Positions 1-8,848 of a stretch of DNA of 64,000 nucleotides are shown piece by piece. The translations under genes were made by a program, and so were the position numbers. The notes under the pieces were generated by a model. The model did no database searches, was not told the origin of the DNA, and saw nothing but the letters and a program-made list of their open reading frames with translations. Numbering within the stretch: position 1 is the first letter of the stretch; every line of letters starts with the position of its first letter. This DNA is from Homalodisca vitripennis (lineage: Eukaryota > Arthropoda > Insecta > Hemiptera > Cicadellidae): assembly GCF_021130785.1 (NCBI RefSeq), contig NC_060214.1, positions 41,585,001 through 41,649,000 of the forward strand. The letters run 5' to 3'.

Positions 1-639
1 GCCATCTTATTGTGAAGTTTCCAGTGTTTTGACAACATTGGATTTTATAAACCTCTTCGTAAATATTATATAATGTTTTACCACCCTATGCAATACTAAG
101 TAGAATACTGTACCACGTGTTTTATAGTAAGTATCGCTGAGATCTTAGTCTGTAGATAAGCTACGTATGATATGACGTCACAATATGTTAAAAAAGTCTT
201 ATTATTGTATTCCTTTTGTTTATAGATGCATTTTTTCCAAGAGATAGTATAAAGCAAGATAAAATGATGCATGTCAAATTTCAAACATAAAGATATGTTT
301 GGCATTAGTACCCTGATTGTACATTTTTGTTTATTTTAATGTGGAACATTTTAACTAAGTTGAAAAATGTCCTCTCTGCTCCTTTAATACTCTTTTGTAC
401 TAATCATACGTTTTCATAAGATATTTGCCAAATATACAATTCACAACATTGAGACAGTGAATAAAAACCAACATTCTGATGAATAACAGTGATATATTTA
501 ACAAAAACATAAACATATATGTAATATTTAAAAAAATTAAACAAGCAATAATGGATGAATGTTACTTAGAGATAAATAAACATAGAAAGGTGTTTGTCAG
601 TAGTTACCTGTAACAACAAGGTAATTGTAGCTAGTACTC

Positions 640-715
640 AGAAATTTCAAGTCTATGGGTCAGTTAATTTTAAATATATCATGCGGACAGACAGATAGAC
701 AGACAAAAAGACCGA
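640..715 (+). repeat. Dispersed repeat, module C copy
   Basis: A block reading TTCAAGTCTATGGGTCAGTT, then an ATATCATGCGGACAGACAGA-type tract, matches blocks near 23.65, 59.07, 59.28 and 61.93 kb. The shared core is 'TTCAAGTCTATAGATCA', then 'TCGAGAT..CGTG', then CAGA repeats. It is one end of the composite repeat best preserved at 58,765-59,150. Confidence 0.5.
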
Positions 716-1250
716 AATGAAATTTTTAGAAACTCTAAATAAAGACTTCTCTAATATTCTGCCAACAAGATAGTTATTATATGCTATTGCTTTCATTCGG
801 CATTAAAATGTAATGTTAAAAAGTATGTGAACTTATCTTAACTATTATAACCATCTATGATGATAAATATAATAATTCTTGCAATTAGACACTAAACTAA
901 ATGATATAACAATAATATTAAATATTATAAATATGCCCATTTTTAATTGTGGACGAAAACATTTGAGCATTGTTGATAGTTTCATTCAGTTTCATTATTT
1001 TCAGGATAGAACAAATATGTAGTTAAAACATAACTGGCAGAAGGGGTTCATTTTTTTCAAATACAACAAGGTTAAGTTTAAATTATAATCTAAAACATGA
1101 TTAAAATGTAAGTAACTATTTCTACTAATCTCTACAGATAGCCACCCAAAATAACAGTATTGCTAATATTTTGTATCTTTAGTAACATTATACAATAACA
1201 TTGTGTCAGCATTCTAGACACAAAAGGTAATGTAAATGAAATCGATATTA

Positions 1251-1440
1251 TGACAGATGAGATAAGGCAAGTCACAAGATTTATGTTCAGTGCTGATGCC
1301 GGTAGGCTGATCGCTGATTGCCTACACCTGCTGAAAGAACCATCCATCAGCGGGTTAGAAGGCACGGCAACACAGTTATGCTCAAACTTGGTGTGACTGC
1401 GTTGGAGCCATATTTGTAATTACTCGTTATTTAGTTGTTT
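1251..1440 (+). repeat. Dispersed repeat, partner of 32,958-33,125
   Basis: The phrases GTTCAGTGCTGATGCCGGTA, CGCTGATTGCC, ACACCTGCT and CCATCCATCA occur in the same order and spacing at 32,980-33,065. This shows two diverged copies of one interspersed element of about 170-190 bp. No transposase or polymerase sequence is visible, so the class is unknown. Confidence 0.6.
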
Positions 1441-1771
1441 ATGCCTCATAAATTCATACTAAAAGTACCCAGGCTATTTGTACAAAGTAAGCGCGTGATA
1501 GACTTCTGAGTTCTATATAAAATGTCAAGATCACAGGTATTATATTAGAACGCCATATGTTAATATGTTATATATTTTCTTACAGGCTATAACTTGTAGG
1601 GGTGAAAAAAGTCATTTATGTCTGTCTCTCAGTAGGATAACTCCAAAACAAACTGGCCTACATAATTTAAATTTTATATGGAGTTTGATTTATATACCAC
1701 CAACACTGAGTTCGATAATGATGCATTTAATGTATGGATTTGAATAATCGTTAACAAATATTTTTACATTT

Positions 1772-1850
1772 TACTAATAGGTAACCATCGCGACAGCGAT
1801 GAAACAGCAGAATAAATACATTTGTGAACAACCTGAGTAACAACCATATG
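1772..1850 (+). repeat. Dispersed repeat, module A copy
   Basis: It contains a GGTAACCAT..CGACAGCGATG stretch followed by AATAAATACATTTGTGAACA. It resembles the start of the composite repeat at 58,797 and the copy at 55,316. It is diverged and has no coding content. Confidence 0.45.
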
Positions 1851-2299
1851 AGATTTTAAAACTTAGCATTTTTTGTGATGTGGATGATTCACACATCGGA
1901 AAGAAGAATGAAGGATTTAAGTTCCATATTAAAAGTAGGTGACTAGTTCTGATTTCAGCGCACTCTTTTACTGTAGTGCCCTGCCTACTTTACCAAAACT
2001 GTTATTTAACACTGCTATGAAACCTAATAACATTGTTAATGTGTCATGTGACATGAAGTCTCGATAAAAATATATCTGCGTGCTTTAAAGTTGGCATGAA
2101 ACTTTATTCGTAGATACAAAACTTTCATAATGGTTCACATCTGGCCATGGAATTTGACTTAGCATCATTCCAGCACTTAGTCAGCTTACACAGATTATAT
2201 TTTGTCCAACGGGGGATGTAAACATTTATTTTCTGCATGAATATTCTCTCTGTATAATTATCTGACTGCAGGACATGTAGAGAATGAAATGAGCTATCA

Positions 2300-2365
2300 G
2301 CATGAAAATTTGCAAGCAACCTCAGCGAAGCCTGTTACGCGACACGCGGTGGCTTAACCTTATAT
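2300..2365 (+). repeat. Dispersed repeat, module B copy
   Basis: It contains GCAAGCAACCTCAGCGAAGC and then GTTACGCGACACGCGGTGG. Related copies are at 6,147, 49,530, 58,930, 60,247 and 62,350. This module is the middle part of the composite repeat family. Confidence 0.5.
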
Positions 2366-3412
2366 TGTTGTACTGAAGTGTGGTGATTATCCGTACCATA
2401 ATCCGTAACACTGATATAAACATTTTCGCCAACGGTCATAAAAATGGCATAGAGTGACATGCACTCCAATTAGAAAATCGGTTTATATAACTCTATTTTC
2501 CTGATAAAACAATTTAAAGTATGTAAATCGGTTTGCCCTAAAAACGTCAAATAAAGATTCCGTAAGAAATTAAGTTTTTCAGCAACCTAAGAGTTCACTA
2601 TAGCTCAGAATGTAATATGTTTAGAAAGTATTGATAACATCTTTAATCGTATATATGGCCAACATTTAATCATTAATCGTGACGTGTCTTATCATTAAAA
2701 TCATTTACAGGTAAATTGACAAAATTTCAAAACAAATCTGTAGGTACAGAAATATTTAAACATATCTGTTCTAAATTTAATTGGATTTTTATTTCCAAAT
2801 CAATAAAATATACCTCAAAGATCAGAGAAGCCTTCTTCTGGCAAAAGTGAACTAAGATTAGTTGTATATCAGTAGTTATATTTATAGTAAAATTTGTTTA
2901 ATATTTTAGAATATTTAGAGCTGAAATTTGTACAGTAATTCAAATTAAAAGTCCAGGAAAATTTAATCTTGCATATTTCTTGTCCACTATTTTAAAGGGA
3001 GTCTTAGGAGTAAATTCTTGATAATTTTTGTTGTGTTTTTGGATATTTTATAAGGTAGATTAGGCTACTTATCTAATCGCTAAAATTAAAAAAAGGATGA
3101 GAAATTAGGGCAAACATAAATTTCGCACAATTTCTCACTATAAATGCAGATAAATTCTAAACAATAAACAGCGTTTGCACATACCGATTTATTTTATTTA
3201 AGGGGAGTGGGAAGGGGAATTTTTTTTTTTAGATTTTCTATTTTTAATGCAGTTTTGTAGAATGAAACTTCTTCTTTAAGTATCTGCTTTTAGAAATTAA
3301 ATACGATAACTCTAAATATACTTTTTTAAATATAACAACATAGTAAGTTTTTTGCTTTATGGTAGCACCAGAGTAGGCCTCACTTTGTATAGTACTACTC
3401 GCCTTCGGCTCG

Positions 3413-3431
3413 CTGGGGGTTACGCCCCCAG
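3413..3431. repeat. GC-rich hairpin
   Basis: CTGGGGG and CCCCCAG form a perfect 7-bp inverted repeat around the 5-nt loop TTACG. It is embedded in a run of other G/C-rich words near the left edge of the composite repeat. Confidence 0.6.
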
Positions 3432-3837
3432 GCCCCCAAAGTAAACGCTTGCAAATTCGGGGATAAGCGGAATTCGGTGACTGGTTAAGTCCGGACATTA
3501 AGTAAATGACAAGGGATTTAAAAATTGACCTTTTTCATAGATTTTTTTCCGGATTCGTAAAAACTTTTGACTTTGAGGGCATTTTGCGTAACCGTTAGAG
3601 ATACGACAAAAAGTGACTGGACCTTTCTTGTTGGAAATTTAATTTTGTCTTTCGATTGTGCCCTCAGATCTGATCTACGACCTATGGTTTAGCCAGAAAT
3701 GAGCTCGGGAGAAAAGTCTGCACGGGTCAGCTATCTTGAATTGTTTAGTATAAACATAATAAAAACCTACCTCAAGGCAGTATTTTAAGTCGAACAGGGG
3801 GTTTAATATCACCAGGAGACTGACTATCTAGTCAAGG

Positions 3838-4190
3838 CGAGAAATTCCCTGGGTGGGTGATTAATGTTAAGGAGGTTAAGACAAGAGGGGGTTTAATTTC
3901 GTCAGGATATTGTCTGGTCATATGAACAAATTCCCAGGGGGGGTTAACGTTACCGGGGGATAAGTCTCCAGGGGGTTATCTGGTCATACCAGGATCTTCC
4001 CAGGGGGGGGGGGTTAAGAGATTTGGTGACTGGTAAAATTCGGACATGAGGTCATGGCAGGAAATTCCCTGGGGGGGTTTAATGTTACCAGGGGGGTTAA
4101 CACATCAGGGGGTTGAATGTACAGGAGGTTATCAGGTCATACCAGGAAATCCCCGGGGGGGGTTAATATTACCGGGGGTTAATGACACAC
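3838..4190 (+). repeat. G-run minisatellite block
   Basis: A degenerate unit of about 66-86 bp recurs at about 3,841, 3,927, 3,992, 4,061 and 4,145. Each unit carries AAATTCCC followed by a run of 5-12 G, then GTTA(A/C)(T/C)GTTACC and a second G-run. The G-strand has many runs of three or more G at short spacing, which could form G-quadruplexes. The block sits inside the ~180-bp tandem array. Confidence 0.6.
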
Positions 4191-4288
4191 TTGGGCCTTT
4201 TTTAGAGGGTATTGTGTCTGTGAACATAATAAATATTCCTCTGTCCCTATCTACTATTGACGCTTAGCTAACGCTCAGCCAACTCCCG

Positions 4289-4935
4289 AAGTCACTGAAC
4301 CTTTTCTGTAGATCACGTGATTTCCTAAATCCCGTTTAAAATTTGTTTTGAGTTACGACCAACCGTTTAGGAGAGCCGCTATCAAGCCCGGAATGTAAAT
4401 TTTTAGGCGAAAATGTCCAATATTTTCACTTAATCGCGTTTTGCGGTCAAACTAAGGGAAATATAGTAAAAAGTCACTGGACCTTTTTTGTAGGTCATCT
4501 TATTTCCTAAATAAAACGTTAGTCTTATTTTGACCTCCGACCAATGGTTTCGCCGCTATCGACCCCAAAAACAAAAGTTTCGCGTAAAAGTTACAACAAA
4601 ATTGTACATAATCACGTTTTTTTCGGCCAAACCAATCGAGATAGGGCAAAAGATTACTGGACCTTTTCTGTAGATCGCGCAATTTTCTAATTTGATTGGT
4701 CAATCAGATTTGAGCTACGACCAACGGTTCGGCCGCTATCGGGCTTGAAACATTATTTTTATCGAAAAAATCTCTGGAATTTCAAATGTTCGAGCGTTTT
4801 GTCGCTTAACCATGGAAGATAGAGCAAAAAGTCATTAGACCCTTTTTGTAGTTCACTTCATTCCTGACCATGAATTTTCCGTCAGATCCGAGCTAGCTCC
4901 AACGGTTCGCCCGCTATCGGGCTTACAAAAAATGC
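4289..4935 (+). repeat. ~180-bp degenerate tandem repeat (four units)
   Basis: The phrase AGTCACTGGACCTTTT.TGTAG recurs with ACC at 4,299, 4,481, 4,661 and 4,839, giving a period of 178-182 bp. Each unit also carries ACGACCAACGGTT followed by GCCGCTATCGGGC. A fifth copy begins at about 3,600 (ACC at 3,621), on the far side of the G-run block. Confidence 0.7.
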
Positions 4936-5262
4936 CTGCAGGGGTGAAGAATGCGCGATTTTTTGGGAATTTTTTTGAGGGGTTGAAAATGAAAAATTCT
5001 CACTTTTCGGGATTTTCCTGGTGGTTACACGTGGAAAGCTATCTGTGTACCAAATTTCAAGTCTCTAACTCATCTGGAAGTAGGTTAGAATGAGTATACG
5101 TGAGTGAGTGAGTCAGTCAGTCAGTCAGTTACACATGCGGTTGTATATATATTAGACTTACACAAAACAGTTGGTGTGTTTTGATTTTGTTATGTTGGTA
5201 GTACCAGCCAGTACTGTTTACTGCTAACATCTGTTGTTTTTCTGAATTGTTTGTTTATTTAG

Positions 5263-5345
5263 TCGACTAATATTACACAACTTTAGAGACCAAGATGGGA
5301 TTTTTTGCTACTTTAGAGCCCAGTGGGTTGAAGCCTGGAGGAAAG
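5263..5345 (+). other. Candidate host exon (very short, 17 codons)
   Basis: A pyrimidine-rich tract ending in TTTATTTAG precedes position 5,263. An ATG at 5,295 in good context (accaagATGG) opens 17 codons, MGFFATLEPSGLKPGGK, that end at AAAG|GTAAT, a plausible donor. The GLKPGGK ending faintly recalls the start of the galectin fold, where an LKPG motif is common, but no second exon was found to support this. In AT-rich DNA such short exon-like patterns arise by chance, so this stays a weak proposal. Confidence 0.2.
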
Positions 5346-5348
5346 GTA

Positions 5349-6268
5349 ATAGTAATAATAACCGTAAGAAAGTTTTTGTAAAATTTCATTGAGAAGTTTT
5401 CAAGTGAAAACAAAACAAACAATTATTCTACAACTGATCAAAACTCAAACATATTCAATCTCAGATTACAGAATATTTATCATTAGTCTGTGGTATAATC
5501 TGTATCTTTAAAACAATATACGTTGTATTAAAGACTTTTTATTAATTTATATTAATGATGCACAGTTTTCTTGCCACTACTTGATTAATTTTGAGCTAAA
5601 TGCCGTTGGGATTGTTATTAATTTCTAGTGCTCTTGGACGTCGTACTTCATTCTGTATTCATGACATAATTTTCAAAAGCTTTTTTCAAATGAATGGAAA
5701 CTGTGGAAACGGATTGGAGTGGCTTATTAAATAAAACGTAAATAGGAGTCTCATTGATAATTTCCTTCTCATGTTACTCAATGTAGAGTTAGGCGTTTTT
5801 GAATTAATATTGTGTATTGATTTTAGAAACAAATAACGTTTTAATTAAAGAAATATAACACTGTTACTAGCATTTAAAAAGACATAATTACATTACTTAT
5901 TTAATTATATTTTGGTGTAATATAGGTTTTCTACATTAATAATTATTTCATATTTTCAATAAGATTTTTTAATATTTTCTTTTATCAATTGGTAGGTAGC
6001 ATAAGATATGCCAATAAAATAAAACGTTCATACCAAGTAGATATTTTTTATTATAATTTCCTAATGTATACAATGCTAGATAAAATTTATTTTCTCTATG
6101 ATTTCCTGCTTGTTTGTAAGACATCCCTGCAATGACGTAATATGAGCTTAAAATCTTGCATGAGATACAGCGAAGCCTTGTACACGAAATGTGATTTGAC
6201 ATAGATCTTGTATTTTGGAACAAACAGAAGAGAATACTGTATTTATACAGGTTTCTATAAATATTGTA
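5349..6268. other. AT-rich noncoding DNA
   Basis: No supported gene. A diverged module B repeat lies at 6,145-6,200 (CAGCGAAGCCTTGTACACGA). The longest open frame, 104 codons on the minus strand over 5,969-6,283, is low-complexity in composition and runs through that repeat. Confidence 0.5.
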
Positions 6269-6270
6269 TA

Positions 6271-7085
6271 CAGGGTGATTCATGAAGTTCTCCCCCCACT
6301 TCTACAGCACATTTTACTAGTAAAAATAATGAAAAAATGTTATATAAACATAGGTCCGAAAACGCTTCGTTAGCGAGTTACAGCTAGCGAAAGATTTCGC
6401 CTGAATTCCTGGGTAAAGAGTAAAATAAAGCCATACTGAACTTTTGGAAAGGTTAATTAAGTAAGAAATATCGTGGATTCTTATGTATTGTTACCTGATA
6501 AAGCTAATAAAATAGGTTTCAGAACTGTACCTGTAGTAGTTTTTGAGGGATTCAGGGTTAAATGCAAAAAATTGGGGCACGAAACAATGTTTTTTTAAGT
6601 TTGATGTACAATAACTTTGTTAAATTGGTAATAAATACATAAAATCAAAAAACATTAATTGTGGAGAATTTAATTCTGAGAAAATTGATATAATCAAAGT
6701 CTAAAATAAAACAGAAATAAGTACCAAAAAATCGATTTTATTCAGTATAATACATTATTAGTTTTAAGCTAAATTAATCAGGTTGGGCCAACCGTACGCA
6801 CCTTTTTATAATAGATGTTCGAAAATGAGGCCATCATTATCAATACATTTTGCAGCACGTTTTTGTATTCCTTTTGTTGCGTTTCTTAATTTTTCAGGAC
6901 TTCCCTGTATCTGCACAGCCGAATCCATAATACGGGCAATTAATTCATCACGAGAATTCACTTTTGTCTTGTATACAATGTCTTTCATCCATCCCCAGAT
7001 GCAATAATCCAATGGAGATAGATCTGGTGATCTTGGTTGCCAAGGGTGAGGCCCTCCACGACCAATCCAGTGTCCAGGGTCTCAA
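6271..7085 (-). mobile_element. Mariner-type transposon, truncated 3' part
   Basis: A TA dinucleotide at 6,269-6,270 is followed by CAGGGTGATTCATGAAGTTC, which has the form of a Tc1/mariner terminal repeat. The transposase C-terminus lies inward on the minus strand (6,806 to about 7,085). The 5' half of the element and its other terminal repeat are missing: the sequence switches to gypsy gag at about 7,080. The element at 55,934-57,309 has a related C-terminal region but different terminal sequence, so this is a separate family of the same superfamily. Confidence 0.75.
6806..7085 (-). pseudogene. Mariner transposase, C-terminal fragment
   Basis: On the minus strand the frame reads HWIGRGGP, then PWQPRSPDLSPLDYCIWGWM, and continues open to a stop at 6,806. 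The PRSPDLSPLDYCIWGW block is the conserved region around the third catalytic aspartate of mariner-like transposases, and aligns by eye with PPRSPDLNTLDFFFWGYI of the element at 57 kb. The helix-turn-helix region and the first two catalytic aspartates are absent, lost where the gypsy element begins. In the family this enzyme cuts and pastes DNA at TA sites; this fragment cannot do so. Confidence 0.8.
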
Positions 7086-7374
7086 TCCTGAAGAGAGGTC
7101 CCGTTTGGTCTTTGCTGGTCGCCCTTCCACCTTTTCTGAACTGGACCGTCTGTGCATTGCTTCGCGCAGCGTGCAGTTTGCTGACCAGCAGAGGGCGGAG
7201 AGGAACAATCATCGTTCCATCCAGCCCTCCAGGGCTGTCACGGCCGTACAGAATCCCGTGGATGGGCCACATCACTCAGGTGGGCTTCGTCTACCCATCT
7301 GCTATGCCTGTGGTGAACGAGGTCATACTCGTCGGGAGTGTCCTAGGAGATATCGCACTGGTCCAAAAAACTAG
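7086..7374 (+). pseudogene. gag: Gypsy gag, C-terminal fragment with zinc knuckle
   Basis: The frame reads GLNPEERSRLVFAGRPSTFS and later CYACGERGHTRRECP. The latter is a perfect C-x2-C-x4-H-x4-C zinc knuckle, which in the family binds the RNA genome during particle assembly. Only about 95 C-terminal codons remain; capsid and N-terminal regions are gone. The open frame extends upstream to 6,964, but that part is antisense mariner sequence and should not be read as gag. The frame ends at TAG 7,372-7,374, directly after an A AAA AAC heptamer that would shift ribosomes into pol. Confidence 0.8.
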
Positions 7375-8848
7375 ATCAAAGGGGGGTTTTATCTGAAGTT
7401 CCCCCGAGGTCTAAGAAAAAATTTCAAAAAAATAGTACCTGTGCGAAAAATTTGATTAATAGTCTGGACATAATGAGCCTAGCAGAAAAGGGAAACCTAC
7501 GGCTTAGGACAGCATCTTTGGTGTGCCCTTATATCAATATCTTAGTGGGAGACTCAGTGCATAAGGCCCTAGTTGATTCCGGGTCAGCCTGTAGCCTCAT
7601 CTCTTCCCGTCTTTTTGAAGCCATTTCAAGGTTAGGTTTGGTGAAGCACACCGAGAAGTCTTCTTTAACTTGCTGAACTGCTTCTAATTCTCCTCTTCCA
7701 ATTTCGAAGAAGGCTTCAATCAAGTTTAAGGTCGAATGTTTTTCATGGGTGTGGAGCTTCCTTGTGGCCCAGGACCTGGGTATGGATTGTATTTTGGGGG
7801 CGGATTTTATTCAAAAGACAGGTTTGGTGCTGGATCTTCAGGCGGGCCAGGCTTATTTCAAATTCAATCGGCGAGTGTCAGTCCCCTTTTCTGATAATTT
7901 CAAATCGACACCGCAGGTTGGTGAGGTGGAGTGTGAGGAAGGTTCTGGCCCTGGGGACCCGTTCGGTCACTTGGATGAGGAGCAAGCTGGGGTTCTCCGT
8001 GAGCTTTGCTCAAGATTTCCGGAGGTCCTCACACCCAAGCTCGGTTCTACCCATCTTATTGAATATGAAATTCGTCTGACTGACACTCAGCCAGTACGCT
8101 CCCACCCATACAAGTTGGCTCCTCCAAAGATGGAGGTTATGCGTGGTATCATCAAGGATCTCTTGGATCAAGGAGTTATTGAGCCTTCAAACTCATCGTA
8201 TGCCAGTCCAGCGTTCTTGGTTCCTACGCCTAATGGAAAAAATCGTATGGTGGTCGACCTAAGAAAACTTAATGCCAAGATTGAAATAGACTCAGCGCCT
8301 CTCCCCCATCTACATTCTGCTTTTGATTGGTTCGGTAAGGCCAAATTTTTCCCTATCTTTGATTTGAACCAAGCCTATCATCAGATTCCGTTGAAGAAGG
8401 AATCACGTCCTCTCACGGCCTTCTGTGTTCCGTGGAATTTGTATCAGTACCGATCTGTGCCGATGGGGCTAGCTGTGGGGGCCCAAACGTTAACTAGGTT
8501 GCTTGACTCCATCTTCCACGATGTGAAGTTCAGGTATGTCTTTAATTATCTTGATGACCTTCTGGTCTACAGTGAGTCTTTCACGGAACACGTTAAACAT
8601 CTTGAGGAGGTCTTGGTTAGGTTGGGTAGGTCTGGCCTTACAGTCAATCCGGAGAAGGTGTCTTACGCCAAGTCTGAAATATCGTTTCTCGGTCACCTCG
8701 TGTCGTCTAGGGGTGTATCTATAGACCCTGCCAGGACCCAAGGCATTCGGGATTTTCCTCCGCCGAAGGATGCCAAGGGTGTTGCCAGATTCATCGGCAT
8801 GGTTAATTTCTACCGTAGGTTTATTCCTGACTTTGCCGAGGTGGCCTC
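7347..8848 (+). pseudogene. pol: Gypsy pol, protease and reverse transcriptase
   Basis: The frame is open from 7,347 in the -1 frame relative to gag. The retropepsin active site reads LVDSGSACS (about 7,570-7,595), with ILGADF (about 7,790) as the second conserved protease block. A TGA at 7,674-7,676 interrupts protease in frame; the same frame resumes at once with recognisable sequence. RT then shows NRMVVDLRKLN, FDLNQAYHQI with the first catalytic aspartate, and FNYLDDLLVY with the YLDD-type box, followed by FLGHLVS and FIGMVNFYRRFIPDF. At about 8,848 the frame is lost by a net -2 (mod 3) change, probably a small deletion; the reading passes to the +1 frame. Family role: processing of the polyprotein and copying RNA into DNA. 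Confidence 0.85.
7365..7405 (+). promoter_or_regulatory. Programmed -1 frameshift signal between gag and pol
   Basis: In the gag frame the heptamer A AAA AAC lies at 7,365-7,371, immediately before the gag TAG. After a 9-nt spacer, GGGGGG (7,381-7,386) can pair with CCCCC (7,401-7,405) as a GC stem with a loop of about 14 nt. The -1 frame is open from 7,347 and runs into protease. Heptamer, spacer and stem together match the known layout of -1 ribosomal frameshift sites. Confidence 0.75.

Larger units (their letters stand above)
1..3340. other. AT-rich noncoding DNA
   Basis: No credible coding region is seen on either strand; the longest open frames are under about 80 codons and show no recognisable motif. 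The stretch contains several pieces of old dispersed repeats that are listed separately, and otherwise nothing I can identify. Confidence 0.6.
3361..5155 (+). repeat. Composite GC-richer repeat element of unknown class
   Basis: This 1.8-kb block is clearly richer in G and C than its flanks. It holds, in order, a GC hairpin (3,413-3,431), one copy of a ~180-bp unit (from about 3,600), a G-run block (3,838-4,190), four more copies of the ~180-bp unit (4,289-4,935), and a tail of TGAG and CAGT repeats ending in a TATATATA run (5,098-5,155). No transposase or RT homology is seen in any frame. It could be a non-autonomous transposon or a piece of a larger one; its true ends are uncertain. Confidence 0.55.

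Noticed and set aside
6964..7374. A 136-codon plus-strand protein starting at 6,964
   Set aside because: Its first 40 or so codons are antisense to mariner transposase; only the part after about 7,086 is gag.
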